This document shows, one piece after another, positions 10,164 to 21,754 of a stretch of 64,000 nt of DNA. The stretch covers positions 21,001 to 85,000 of the forward strand of contig JABMCL010002166.1 of the NCBI GenBank assembly GCA_018857735.1, read 5' to 3'. The notes under the pieces were generated by a model. The model searched no databases, was not told the origin of the DNA, and saw only the letters and a program-made list of their open reading frames with translations. Source of the DNA: Alviniconcha marisindica (taxonomy: Eukaryota; Mollusca; Gastropoda; Provannidae). Position numbers and translations under genes: made by a program. Within the stretch, counting starts at the first letter, position 1. Each line of letters starts with the position of its first letter.

Positions 10164-10187
10164 AGTCGCCAGCTTTCGATATAGATG
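10164..10187 (+). CDS. NCSTN: Nicastrin microexon (SPAFDID)
   Basis: The text TCGCCAGCTTTCGATATAGA encodes SPAFDID, the counterpart of the nicastrin SPAF motif. It follows CTCCAAACAGAG and precedes donor GTTAGT. The single base left over (G) joins AT at 14475 to give Asp, producing FDIDDYDWKSGKYSTW. The acceptor is either the AG at 10162-10163 (exon from 10164, needing one base from upstream) or the AG at 10164-10165 (exon from 10166, phase 0). The second option fits the donor of exon copy 2. It is too short for ORF-based detection. Confidence 0.75.
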
Positions 10188-10189
10188 GT

Positions 10190-11620
10190 TAGTTCACTCT
10201 TTCTCTCTCTCACTGTCTGTATATGTCTCCCAGTCTGTATTGGTCTCATAGTCTGTCATTTGGTCTGTATTTGTCTCTTGGTCTGTATTTGTCTGTCAGT
10301 CTGTATTGGTCTCATAGTCTGTCATTTGGTCTGTATTTGTCTCTTGGTCTGTATTTGTCTGTCGGTCTGTATTTGTCTCTCAGTCTGTATATATATATGT
10401 CTCTCAGTCTGTGTCTGTATTTGTCTCTGTGTCCGTATTTGCCTGTCAGTGTGTATTTGTCTGCCGGTCTGTGTCTGTATTTGTCTCTCAGTGTGTATTT
10501 GTCTGCCGGTCTGTGTCTGTATTTGTCTCTCGGTCTGTGTCTGTATTTGCCTGTCAGTGTGTATTTGTCTGCCGGTCTGTGTCTGTATTTGTCTCTCAGT
10601 CTGTGTCAGTATTTGTCTCATAGCCTGTGTCTGTATTTGTCTCTGTGTCTGTATTTGTGTGTGTATTTGTCTCTCAGTCTGCATCTGTATTTGTCTCTCA
10701 GTCTGTGTCTGTATTTGTCTTTCTGTATTTGTCTCTGTGTCTGTATTTGTGTGTGTATTTGTCTCTCAGTCTGCATCTGTATTTGTCTCTCAGTCTGTGT
10801 CTGTATTTGTCTCTCTGTATTTGTCTCTGTGTCTGTATTTATGTGTGTATTTGTCTCTCAGTCTGTGTCTGTATTTGTCTCTCTGTATTTGTCTCTGTGT
10901 CTGTATTTGTGTGTGTATTTGTCTCTCAGTCTGTGTCTGTATTTGTCTCTCTGTATTTGTCTCTGTGTCTGTGATTTGTGTGTGTATTTGTCTCTGTGTC
11001 TGTGTCTGTATTTGTCTCTGTGTCTGTATTTGTGTGTGTATTTGTCTCTCAGTCTGTGTCTGTATTTGTCTCTGTATTTGTCTCTGTGTCTGTATTTGTG
11101 TGTGTATTTGTCTCTCAGTCTGTGTCTGTATTTGTCTCTCAGTCTGCATCTGTATTTGTCTCTCAGTCTGTGTCTGTATTTGTCTCTCTGTATTTGTCTC
11201 TGTGTCTGTATTTGTGCGTGTATTTGTCTCTCAGTCTGTGTCTGTATTTGTCTCTGTGTCTGTATTTGTGTGTGTATTTGTCTCTCTGTCTGCATCTGTA
11301 TTTGTCTCTCAGTCTGTATTTGTCTCTCAGTCTGTGTCTGTATTTGTGTATGTATTTGTCTCTCAGTCTGTGTCTGTATTTGTCTCTCAGTATTTGTCTC
11401 AGTGTCTGTATTTGTGTATGTATTTGTCTCTCAGTCTGCATCTGTATTTGTCTCTCAGTCTGTATTTGTCTCTCAGGCTGTATTTGTCTCTCAGGCTGTG
11501 TCTGTATTTGTCTCTGTGTCTGTGTTTGTATTTGTCTCTCTCTCTGTGTCTGTATTTATCTCTCTGTCTGTATTTTTCTCTCTGTCTGTATCTGTTTCTG
11601 TTGCTGTTTGTTACTCCTGT
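10190..11620. repeat. CTGTATTTGTCTCTCAGT-type minisatellite, 1.4 kb
   Basis: Short, variable units built from GTCTGTATTTGTCTCTCAG, TCTGTGTCTGTATTTGT and GTGTGTATTTG. The CT-richness keeps long frames open on both strands, but these are not genes. The array starts at the donor of the microexon and ends near the CCCACATGCATGG text at 11640. Confidence 0.95.
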
Positions 11621-11699
11621 CCCCTCTCTCAGACACACGCCCACATGCATGGGTGTACATGATGGGTCGGGTCAGCTCACACTGCGTGTGTTGTTGCTG

Positions 11700-14474
11700 T
11701 TTGTTCAGATCATGGCTGGAAGTCCAGTCAGTACTTTACACTGTGTATATGATTGCTTTCTGTTCAGATTACGACTGGAAGTGTGGTCAGCACCAACTGT
11801 GCTGTGTATGTGACTGCTGTTTTGTTCAGATTATGACTGGAAGTCAGGAAAATAACATTGTGTATGTGATTGGTGTTTGTTCAAAGTACGACTGGAAGTG
11901 TGGTCAGCACCGACTATGCTGTGTATGCGATTGTTGTTTGTTCAAAGTACGACTGGAAGTGTGGTCAGCACCGACTATGCTGTGTATGTGATTGGTGTTT
12001 GTTCAGGTTGTGACTGGAAGTCAGGAAAAATAATCAACACTGTGTATGTGATTGTGTTTGTTCAGATATGACGGAAGTGAAAATAACACTGTGTATGTGA
12101 TTGGTGTTTGTTAAGTAGACTGGAAGTGTGGTCAGCACCGACTATGCTGTGTATGGATTGGTTTTGTTCAGGTTGTGACTGGAAGTCAGGAAAAATAATC
12201 ACACTGTGTCGGATTGCTGTTTGTTCAGAGTAGACTGGAAGTTGGTGGATATGCTGTGTATGTGATTCTGTTGTTAGATTATGACTGGAAGTCAGGAAAA
12301 TAACACTGTGTATGTGATTGGTGTTTGTTGAGAGTATGACTGGAAGTGTGGTCAGCACCGACTATGCTGTGTATGTGATTGCTGTTTTGTTCAGAGTATG
12401 ACTGGAAGTTAGAAATACCACACTGTGTATGTGATTGCTGTTTTGTTCAGAGTTATGACTGGAAGTGGGAATCAACACTATGCTGTGTATGTGATTGCTG
12501 TTTTTTTCAGAGTATGACTGGAAGTTTAGGGAAATAACACTGTGTATGTGATTGGTGTTTGTTCAGAGTATGACTGGAAGTGTGGTCAGCACCGACTATG
12601 CTGTGTATGTGATTGGTGTTTGTTCAGAGTATGACTGGAAGTGTGGTCAGCACCGAACTGTGTATGGATTGCTGTTTGTTCAAGTACGACTGGAAGTGTG
12701 GTCAGCCCGACTATGCTGTGTATGTGATTACTGTTTTGTTCAGGTTATGACTGGAAGTCGGGTAATCAACACTGTGTATGTGGATTGCTGTTTGTTCAGA
12801 GTATGACTGGAAGTTGAGGAGAAATAACACTGTGTATGTGATTGGTGTTTGTTGAGAGTATGACTGGAAGTGTGGTCAGCACCGACTATGCTGTGTATGT
12901 GATTGTGTTTTGTTCAGAGTATGACTGGAAGTTGGTCAGCACCGACTATGCTGTGTATGTGATTGCTGTTTTGTTCAGAGTACGACTGGAAGTGTGGTCA
13001 GCGCCGACTATGCTGTGTATGTGATTACTGTTTTGTTCAGGTTATGACTGGAAGTGTGGTCAGCACCAACTATGCTGTGTATGTGATTGGTGTTTGTTGA
13101 GAGTATGACTGGAAGTGTGGTCAGCACCGACTATGCTGTGTATGTGATTGCTGTTTTGTTGAGAGTATGACTGGAAGTGTGGTCAGCACCGACTATGCTG
13201 TGTATGTGATTGCCGTTTTGTTCAGGTTGTGACTGGAAGTCAGGAAAAATAATCAACACTGTGTATGTGATTGGTGTTTGTTCAGAGCATGACCGGAAGT
13301 TGAGGGATATAACACTGTGTATGTGATTGGTGTTTGTTGAGAGTATGACTGGAAGTGTGGTCAGCACCGACTATGCTGTGTATGTGATTGGTGTTTGTTC
13401 AGAGTATGACCCGGAAGTGTGGTCAGCACCGACTATGCTGTGTATGTGATTGCTGTTTTGTTCAGAGTACGACTGGAAGTGTGGTCAGCACCGACTATGC
13501 TGTGTATGTGATTACTGTTTTGTTCAGGTTATGACTGGAAGTGTGGTCAGCACCAACTATGCTGTGTATGTGATTGGTGTTTGTTGAGAGTATGACTGGA
13601 AGTGTGGTCAGCACCGACTATGCTGTGTATGTGATTGCTGTTTTGTTGAGAGTATGACTGGAAGTGTGGTCAGCACCGACTATGCTGTGTATGTGATTGC
13701 CGTTTTGTTCAGGTTGTGACTGGAAGTCAGGAAAAATAATCAACACTGTGTATGTGATTGGTGTTTGTTCAGAGTATGACCGGAAGTTGAGGGAAATAAC
13801 ACTGTGTATGTGATTGGTGCTTGTTCAGACATTATGACTGGAAGTTGGGGAAATGCTCAACACTGTGTATTTGGCTGGTGTTTGCTCCGATTATGACCGG
13901 TGTTTGTTCAGATTATGACCAGAAGTCGGGGAAATATTCCACAGTGTGTCTGTGTGACTGGTGTTTGTTCAGATTATAATTGGTGTGTGTTCAGATTATG
14001 ACTGGAAGTTTGGGAAATACTCCACACTGTGTATGTGATTGCTGTTTGTTGGGATTATGAATGGTGTTTGTTGAGATTATGACTGGTGTTTTTTTGAGAT
14101 TATGACTGATGTTATTTTTGGATTATTACTAGTGTTTGTTCAGATTATGACTGGTGTTTTTTTCTTTCTCCAGATTATGACTGGTGTTTTTGTGAGATTA
14201 TGACTGGTGTTTGTTCAGATTATGACTGGTATTTGTTCAGATCAGACTGGTGTTTGTTCAGATTATGACTGGTGTTTGTTCAGGTTATGACTGGTGTTTG
14301 TTCAGATTATGACTGGTGTTTGTTCAGATTATGACTGGTGTTTGTTCAGATTATGACTGGAAGCTGGGGGAAATACTCCACACTGTGTATGTGATTGCTG
14401 TGTGTTCAGATTATATTGCTGTTTGTTGAGATTATGACTGGTGTTTGTTGAGATTATGACTGGTGTATTTTCAG
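11700..14474 (+). repeat. Exon-edge tandem array (acceptor + YDWKSGK start), about 45 copies
   Basis: About 2.8 kb of units of 35-65 bp. Each has TGTTTGTTCAG as an acceptor-like context, then ATTATGACTGGAAGT or a close variant, which is the first 15 bases of the real exon at 14475. Some continue with CAGGAAAATA, matching CAGGGAAATACTCCAC of the exon. A second unit type has GTGTGGTCAGCACCGACTAT. From about 13870 to 14474 the units shorten to ATTATGACTGGTGTTTGTTC. Confidence 0.95.
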
Positions 14475-14572
14475 ATTATGACTGGAAGTCAGGGAAATAC
14501 TCCACGTGGACAGAGTCCCGGTGGGACTTCTTTAAAGTGCGCGTGTTCTTGATACCAAGCAAACGCGCTGAG
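14475..14572 (+). CDS. NCSTN: Nicastrin exon (YSTWTESRW juxtamembrane)
   Basis: The acceptor is TATTTTCAG and the donor GTAAGA. The exon takes one base from the microexon and ends in phase 0. It encodes DYDWKSGKYSTWTESRW and then DFFKVRVFLIPSKRAE. Y-STWTESRW followed by (R/K)-FL-(P/A)SK--E is the most conserved nicastrin block, just before the transmembrane helix. This exon is the strongest identifier of the gene. Confidence 0.98.
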
Positions 14573-14639
14573 GTAAGAACTCTCTGTTTTTTTTACTGCA
14601 TGGTAACTCAGCACTGCATTGCATTTATTCTGTCACCTT

Positions 14640-14735
14640 TGTGTCTCAGTCTCTCTCTCAGTGTCAGCCCCTCTCTCTCTCTCTCTCTCTCTGCCCCCCT
14701 TCCCCACACTCTCACTCTCGCTCTCTCTCTTGTTT
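14640..14735. repeat. CT-rich tract
   Basis: CT microsatellite text after the juxtamembrane exon. A G-rich tract with TTTTTTTTGGGGGGGTGGGG follows at 14849-14895. Confidence 0.85.
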
Positions 14736-14934
14736 GCCATATGCAGATTGAATTCATTTGCTTTTTTGGTTTATTTTCTCTGCTGTGTGTGTTTGATGTA
14801 CAGTTTATGTTTGATTTGTGTGTGAACTGGTTTGGAGGAGGCAGTGATTTTTTTTTTGGGGGGGTGGGGATGGTGGGGGGGTGGGGGTGGAGGTATTATT
14901 TAGTTGCAGTTACACAAGCTAGCATCTTTTGGAG

Positions 14935-15660
14935 CTGTGTGAAAGTGGAGGTGGCCGTCCTGGGCTTCCTGTCCCTGATACTAGTCCATACAATCTCTGC
15001 GGACGTAAAGCAACAGTGAACTTTAACTGAGCTTGACGGAGCTGTGTGAAAGTGGAGGTGGCCGTCCTGGGCTTCCTGTCCCTGATACTAGTCCATACAA
15101 CCTCTGCGGACGTAAAGCAACATTGAACTTTAACTGAGCTTGACGGAGCTGTGTGAAAGTCGAGGCGGACGTCCTGGGCTCCCCCCGTCCCTAATAGTCC
15201 ATACAATCTCTGCGGACGTAAAGCAACAGTGAACTTTAACTGAGCTTGACGGAGCTGTGCGAAAGTCGAGGTGGCCGTCTTGGGTTCCCCGTCCCTAATA
15301 GTCCATACAATCTCGGCGGACGTAAAGCAACATTGAACTTTAACTGAGCTTGACGGAGCTGTGTGAAAGTCGAGGCGGACGTCCTGGGCTCCCCCCGTCC
15401 CTAATAGTCCATACAATCTCTGCGGACGTAAAGCAACAGTGAACTTTAACTGAGCTTGACGGAGCTGTGTGAAAGTCGAGGCGGACGTCCTGGGCTCCCC
15501 CCGTCCCTAATAGTCCATACAATCTCTGCGGACGTAAAGCAACAGTGAACTTTAACTGAGCTTGACGGAGCTGTGTGAAAGTCGAGGTGGACGTCCTGGG
15601 CTCCCCCCGTCCCTAATAGTCCTTAAGGTCTCTGTGGACGTAAGGCAACACTGAACTCTA
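14935..15660 (+). repeat. 107-bp tandem array of a dispersed element
   Basis: About seven units containing GAGCTGTGTGAAAGTCGAGG, CGTCCTGGGCT, CGTCCCTAATAGTCCATACA and GCGGACGTAAAGCAACA. The same element occurs singly at 19395-19580, 37240-37330 and 63328-63510, so a dispersed repeat has become tandem here. From 15360 on, units are nearly identical. Confidence 0.95.
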
Positions 15661-15726
15661 ACATCTTTATTCCTTTGTCCAGTTGGCCTGATGGCTGTGC
15701 TCTCTTGCACTTTAAGAATGAATCTG

Positions 15727-15728
<2 letters not shown>

Positions 15729-15816
<88 letters not shown>

Positions 15817-15828
15817 TCTCTCTCTCTC
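15729..15828. repeat. (TC)n microsatellite
   Basis: Near-perfect CT repeat of about 100 bp. Bases 15830-16428 hold T-rich unique intron sequence ending in a strong polypyrimidine tract, with no other feature. Confidence 0.97.
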
Positions 15829-16428
15829 TGTATTTTTTTAATTTATTTTTTTATGAACTTTTTGGGACCCTTTCCTGTGCCACTGTAATTTCAGGGGTTT
15901 TCAGTGTTATTTTGTCAAGTGCATGCAGGGATTTCATGGTTACCCACGTGTCCAGACTTGGTGCGGAGTTTCCTTCGCAGACAAGCTGGCGGGAGTGGCT
16001 TCAGAGGAAGGGTTATGGTGCAGCTGATAACTTGGGTTCCTCGCGGGCTTCTTCTTATTCGTCGCATGTTTTCTAACTCAGCTTTGAATGAAATCTAAAG
16101 GAGTGTTGCTGGGTGTGTGTTTTTTGTACAGTTTTCAGTAAGGGGGAAAAAGTTTTTGTTGTTGTTGTGGGTGTTTTTTGTTGTTGATACATTACTGTAA
16201 TCAGCTCTTTTTGTGGCTGATTTTTTGTGTGCATGTGTGATGTTTTTTCTTCTTCATCTTATCGTCTCTTTGGATTTGTTTGTTTATTTACTCGTGTGCT
16301 TTTTTCATTCATTTTTAAATTTTAAATCATTTTGTCTAATGATTTTTTTTTTTTTTTTTCTTCTTTTCTTTTTTTCCTGATGATGATGTTTTTGACCAAC
16401 TTGTTTTTGACGCTGGTTTGAATTGCAG

Positions 16429-16545
16429 GTGCTTACTTTAACGGTGGGGATAGGGTTTCTCCTGGTCTCGTTGGTAGCCGTGTATTTCATCAACTCGAGC
16501 GCAGATGTTTTGTTTCAAAACGCCACACCAGACGCGTCCACTTGA
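16429..16545 (+). CDS. NCSTN: Nicastrin alternative C-terminal exon A (TM + tail)
   Basis: After a long T tract and GAATTGCAG, phase 0 sequence encodes VLTLTVGIGFLLVSLVAVYF and then INSSADVLFQNATPDAST with stop TGA, 38 residues. It aligns with the nicastrin membrane helix (ITLTVGFG--I-SL---Y-IN-(K/S)ADVLF) and closely resembles the vertebrate version. I saw no AATAAA soon downstream. The stop is followed at once by G|GTGTGTAAG, a plausible donor, so this may be a cassette exon whose inclusion turns exon B into 3' UTR. Otherwise it is a terminal exon. Confidence 0.92.
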   Translation: MLTLTVGIGFLLVSLVAVYFINSSADVLFQNATPDAST

Positions 16546-18500
16546 GGTGTGTAAGCGCGCGTGCACGCATGCACACGCACGCACACAGCATCTAACAGGC
16601 CTGCTGGGATGGTGCAAGGCCCCCTTGTAGTGCTGTGGTGACCCCTTTTTCTTTTTCTGCCGTTTTTGTTGCTGTTCACTCATTCTTTTGCTTTGCGCTG
16701 TCTCCTAAACTTGCCCCTAAAGAGTGCTGACCTCAGCTTTTTCGGTCCGGGTAGAGAGAAAAAACACACTCTTCGCTGGGGAAATGTGGCCGAAACTCGG
16801 TGGTGTTAACTGTTTCATTGTTTTTCTCAGCAGAGTAGGGCCACTGTTTTTGCACCGCCCCCCCCCCCCCCCCCCCCCCCCCTCCCCCACACCACCCTGT
16901 AGTCAACTCTGTGTTACAGGTTGCGGTTTTTATTTTTTTATGAGCACATGCGTGGTAGGGTAGGGCACTGCAGAGGCTGAAATTGAAGCCCCCGTGCGAT
17001 GAGAGGCCAGAGCTATCGAAGGTTCCTTGAGATTATAGCCTTACATGCTTCACTTGCCGCCAGGATTTATTTTTTCTTCTTCTTCTAATTTCCGCCTTCC
17101 TGGTTCATATAACTTTATTTGGCTTTCATTTTGTGTAATTCAGCAGTAGACCTATTCAAGTAAAAACAGAAATTGAAAAACTCAATTGAAAGAAGGACAA
17201 CTGCTAGCATTCTAAGACAAAATCCAAACACACGAAAGGCGAAGGAGAACGCTTATTTGATTTAAGACACAGCATAACGTGCAGAGTTGTGTTAAATATT
17301 AATTAAGCATTCTTCGTAACTTTTTGCTCTTGCGTTCTCCCTGCATTCAACTTTTTTTTCTTTTTTTTTTAACCCTGGTTTTCCCAGTCATCCCCTGGGA
17401 TGGTCGGAACTGGAAGCTTTTTCTTTCCTTTTTCAAGGTCAGACCCTCCCCTCCCCCACCCACCCCCTTTCCTTTTTTCAACTTTTAAAAAATCTGTTTC
17501 ATTTACACTGGCAGACATTTCAGGGTGGAGCTCTGAGTCCCAGATTCTGCATTGACACTTGGCTGACCTGGGACGGATGCGAGCCATGTTCAGCTGAGCT
17601 GCGGAGCAGGGCCGAGCGTGGCTCGCATTCCGTTGCACGCCATCTGACGTCATTCTCAAAGTTCGGAAACGCTGAAAGTGGGAGGTTTATGAGCATCACG
17701 GTAGACTGGGGCGATGACGACGATGTCTGGATCAAAGTCTGGCACAGATCGCAGGTGTAAGTGCCGAAGCGTGGGCAGTGTGAGCCGAGCCAGGGTCGGG
17801 GGACCGGTCAGGACGAGAGAGGGTCATCGTCAACCAGACGAACATGGAGTCATTTCAGAGGCAACGTTGGGGAGGCTTCAGAGAGACTGGGGGAGGGAGC
17901 ACATATGGGCTTTTCCGAGCGCATAGATGTCGTCTTGAACTGAACTGAAACTGGTAGTGTAAAATGTTTTTAACGATCCCTTTGAAATGGAGGTCAGCGG
18001 TCTGGGGGTGAATTGAGTGCGTTGGCCCAGTTTTTCACACCGTCAGTGTCAATTTTGAGCGCATAGATATCTTGAACTGAACTGAAACTGGTAGCGTAAA
18101 ATGTTTTTAACGATCCCTTTCGAAATGGAGGTCAGCGGTCTGGGGGTGAATTTAGAGTCTTGGCCCAGTTTTTCACGCCGTCAGTGTCAGTTTTGCCTGA
18201 TCTGTTCTTTTGTTGTCGTTTTCTCTCCCGCTCTCTTCTGCTTGGTTCTTGTTGTACACTGCATGAAAACTAGACGTTGTTGAAGAAAACTCTCGAGAAG
18301 GGTGCAGCTGTGAACAGCTAAGCTTTTTTGTTTGTTTTGTTTTTGTTTTGGTTGGTGTTGTAAATTCTTTCTCATTTTGTTGTTGTGGATCCTTTAAAAA
18401 AAGAGAAGAAGAAAAAAAGAGAAAAAGAACAACTAAAGAAGTAAAATTAATATATAATTATGTGTGCGGAGGAAATTTGCTAGGGTTTGAGTTTTTTCTT
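16546..18500 (+). other. Intron between alternative C-terminal exons, first part
   Basis: It contains a run of about 25 C at 16857-16882 and T-rich unique text. An imperfect direct repeat of about 140 bp lies at 17917-18060 and 18057-18195 (GCATAGAT-TCTTGAACTGAACTGAAAC and GATCCCTTT-GAAATGGAGGTCAG). Bases 17690-17760 (GATGTCTGGATCAAAGTCTG) resemble 26990-27040 and are probably a dispersed repeat. No exon is supported. Confidence 0.6.
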
Positions 18501-18508
18501 TTTCTCTT

Positions 18509-18722
<214 letters not shown>

Positions 18723-19394
18723 CTCTTTTTTTCTCTCCTTTTTTTCTCCCTCTCCCTTACTGTTCTTTATAAGATAAAAGTTGACTGCTTCTGTTTTCTT
18801 TTCCGATACTAGTCATAATCATGAACTGATCAGATGTTCTGCTGCTTCATTTGCTGGTTGTATGCTCATAATATGTAACTGAATGATGTGTGGCTTGTGT
18901 TCATCTGGCACTGTGAACACGCTATGTTTGTGTGGAAATTCTCATGCCTGTCATTTGATATCTACTCATCAGTAGCTTTTCATGAAGTCCCTTTCAGTTT
19001 TTTACTTTAAAAAAAAAAAGGGGGGGGGGGGGGGGGAGTGAGAGAAAAAAGAAGAGAAAAAAGCATGGTGGGGAGACCTTATTTTAATATAAATTTTTAA
19101 AGAAAACGTGAAATATGGTGGTAAAGTGGTCGTAGAAGGGGGACGGTCTCTCATTTGGGGTTTGACCCTATTGTGTATAATTATATACAGTTAGTTAAAA
19201 TATGTAGAGCAGTACTTGGGCAACGTCTGAGAGCTCAGCTGCGGCAGAGTGCATGTGGGAATTTCCCAGCATGTAGATACCATCTTGAGCCGAAATGAAC
19301 TGAACTGGAAAGAAGGAGGAAGGAAAGTGTTTGTTTTTTACGCCCAGCCAGCCATGACAGTTATATCTAGGCAAGAACTGAACTGAACTGAATA

Positions 19395-19632
19395 GTTCGG
19401 GAGCTGTGTGAGAGTCAAGGTGGCCGTCCGGGCTGTCCGTCCTAACGAGCCTTCTGGTTTCCGTGGACGTTAAAGAATTATTGCACCGTGCTTTGGCATT
19501 GGTCACAACTTGTCCCTAACATGTCAACTGACATCTGAGGACATGAAGCGTCACTTCATCATCATCATCATCATCTGAGCTGAATACCCATCCCTAATAA
19601 GCCTCGTGGTTCCTGTGGACATTAAGCACCAT
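19395..19632 (+). mobile_element. Dispersed repeat, SINE-like, with CAT tail
   Basis: The element runs GAGCTGTGTGAGAGTCAAGG, GTCCTAACGAGCCTTCTGGT, GGCATTGGTCACAACTTGTC, GGACATGAAGCGTCACTTC and ends in (ATC)n. A second fragment (CATCCCTAATAAGCCTCGTG, AAGCACCATGTTTACTTAC) follows. A near full-length relative lies at 63328-63510 in the same orientation. I do not know the family name. Confidence 0.8.
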
Positions 19633-20194
19633 GTTTACTTACTTACTTACCGAACTGAAAGGTGCGCCCCGTCACAAAAACTGGCGCTCCTTCGTACATG
19701 AGGCAGAGACATACGGGCCGGAGCAGGGTTGGCTCTGACAGCGTTAACTGCTGTCAGCAGTTTTCTGTGTAACGAGGGCATTGCACTTGCAGTTCCTGCC
19801 TATCGCATTTTTTAATGCGTAATGATTCCTCCCTGTCGCATCTTTGAAGGCGTAATGATTCCTTCCTGTCGCACCTTTGAAGGCGTAACGCAGCTGACTG
19901 ACTGCCAGGGCCTGACCTCTCCCTGCCTCTTAAAAATGGGCACGCTCAACAGCTTTCACTGTTGTATGAAACGAGTGTTCGGGTCCTGCTCGGTGTTGCA
20001 TCGCTGCTCAGTTGATGTCGAGCTGTGGGAGTCTTCGTCTCCGCCCATCTGAACTACAGAGCTCTCTGTCTGGTTTAACTCAGCGCTGCACATTTTAACC
20101 AGTGTCGCCCTTTTGTCAGTTCTAATGAAGTATGTTTCCTTGCTCTCTTTTTTTCTTTTCTTTTCTTTTTCTTTGTTGTTAACACACCTGTACG

Positions 20195-21105
20195 TAAGCA
20201 TGCACGTGGCTAATATGAGTGCACTGCAGTCACACCTGCAGGTAAACATTCGCTTGGCTAATATGAGTGCACTGCAGTCACACCTGTACGTAAACATTCA
20301 CTTGGTTAATATGAGTGTACTGCAGTCACACCTGTAGGTAAACATTCCCTTGGCTAATATGAGTGCACTGCAGTCACACCTGTACGTAAACATTCACTTG
20401 GTTAATATGAGTGCACTGCAGTCACACCTGTAGGTAAACATTCACTTGGTTAATATGAGGGGTACTGCAGTCACACCTGTACGTAAACATTCCCTTGGCT
20501 AATATGAGTGCACTGCAGTCACACCTGTACGTAAACATTCACTTGGTTAATATGAGTGCACTGCAGTCACACCTGTAGGTAAACATTCACTTGGCTAATA
20601 TGAGTGCATTGCAGTCACACCTGTACGTAAACATTCACTTGGCTTAATATGAGTGCACTGCAGTCACACCTGTAGGTAAACATTCACTTGGCTAATATGA
20701 GTGCACTGCAGTCACACCTGTACGTAAACATTCACTTGGCTAATATGAGTGCACTGCAGTCACACCTGTAGGTAAACATTCACTTGGCTAATATGAGTGC
20801 ACTGCAGTCACACCTGTACGTAAACATTCACTTGGCTAATATGAGTGTACTGCAGTCACACCTGTACGTAAACATTCACATGGCTAATATGAGTGCACTG
20901 CAGTCACACCTGTACGTAAACATTCACTTGGCTAATATGAGTGTACTGCAGTCACACCTGTACGTCAACATTCACATGGCTAATATGAGTGCACTGCAGT
21001 CACACCTGTACGTAAACATTCACATGGCTAATATGAGTGTACTGCAGTCACACCTGTACGTAAACATTCACACGGCTAATATGAGTGTACTGCAGTCACA
21101 CTTGC
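20195..21105 (+). repeat. 48-bp minisatellite, about 19 copies
   Basis: The unit contains GGCTAATATGAGTGCACTGC and AGTCACACCTGTACGTAAAC. Being 48 bp it keeps a 16-residue open frame, which is a by-product. Units alternate between CCTGTACGTAA and CCTGTAGGTAA in the first half. Bases 19640-20190 upstream are unique sequence without recognised features. Confidence 0.97.
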
Positions 21106-21546
21106 TGCATGCTGCAGTCAGTTGCTGGAGAGCGCTGATGCTATGTGTACTGCTGCATGGGCTTGCTGCTGCATGAGATCCTCGGTTTGCATGTGTTTGT
21201 TATCAGCTGTGCTGAACACTTTCACATTTATTGAGCGTTTTATTTCAATCTTTAATTATGATGTTCATCATATCCTTATTGACCCTTTTGTTGGTGGTGT
21301 TGTGTTTGTTGTTGTATTGCTCTTTTTAACTTTATGTATTCATCCTTTGATGAGCCCCGCGGTGACCACAACAAAATTGCCCCTTGTGGGATAATTACAG
21401 GGTTTTTTAATTTGAATTTGAATGTTATATCACTTAGTGTTTTCGCAATTAGCCACTTTATTGGATGGACACTGGGGCTTGTACTTTGACACTGTTTTAT
21501 AATATTTGCTTGATTGTTGTGAAATTGTTTTTAAAATCATGACTGA

Positions 21547-21553
<7 letters not shown>

Positions 21554-21592
<39 letters not shown>
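21554..21592. repeat. (GA)n microsatellite
   Basis: About 19 GA repeats followed by 10 A. The surrounding 21105-21750 is unique intron text. Confidence 0.95.
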
Positions 21593-21595
<3 letters not shown>

Positions 21596-21754
21596 AAAAA
21601 TCTGATCAAAGTAAGGGCTGTACTAGGCTGGTAGCGCTGCCCTGTGTCTGCCTGCTTTCCCTGCAGACCAGTGTAATAAGCACGGCTGAACCTGTTTTGA
21701 GGGACCCTTGCAGATGGATACACCCTGCCTGTGTTGCTAGGTCGCTTCTCTAGG

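Noticed and set aside
10185..11991. Very long open frames (up to 542 codons) on both strands
   Set aside because: They come from the CTGTATTTGTCT minisatellite, which lacks stops by composition. No domain or plausible start was seen.
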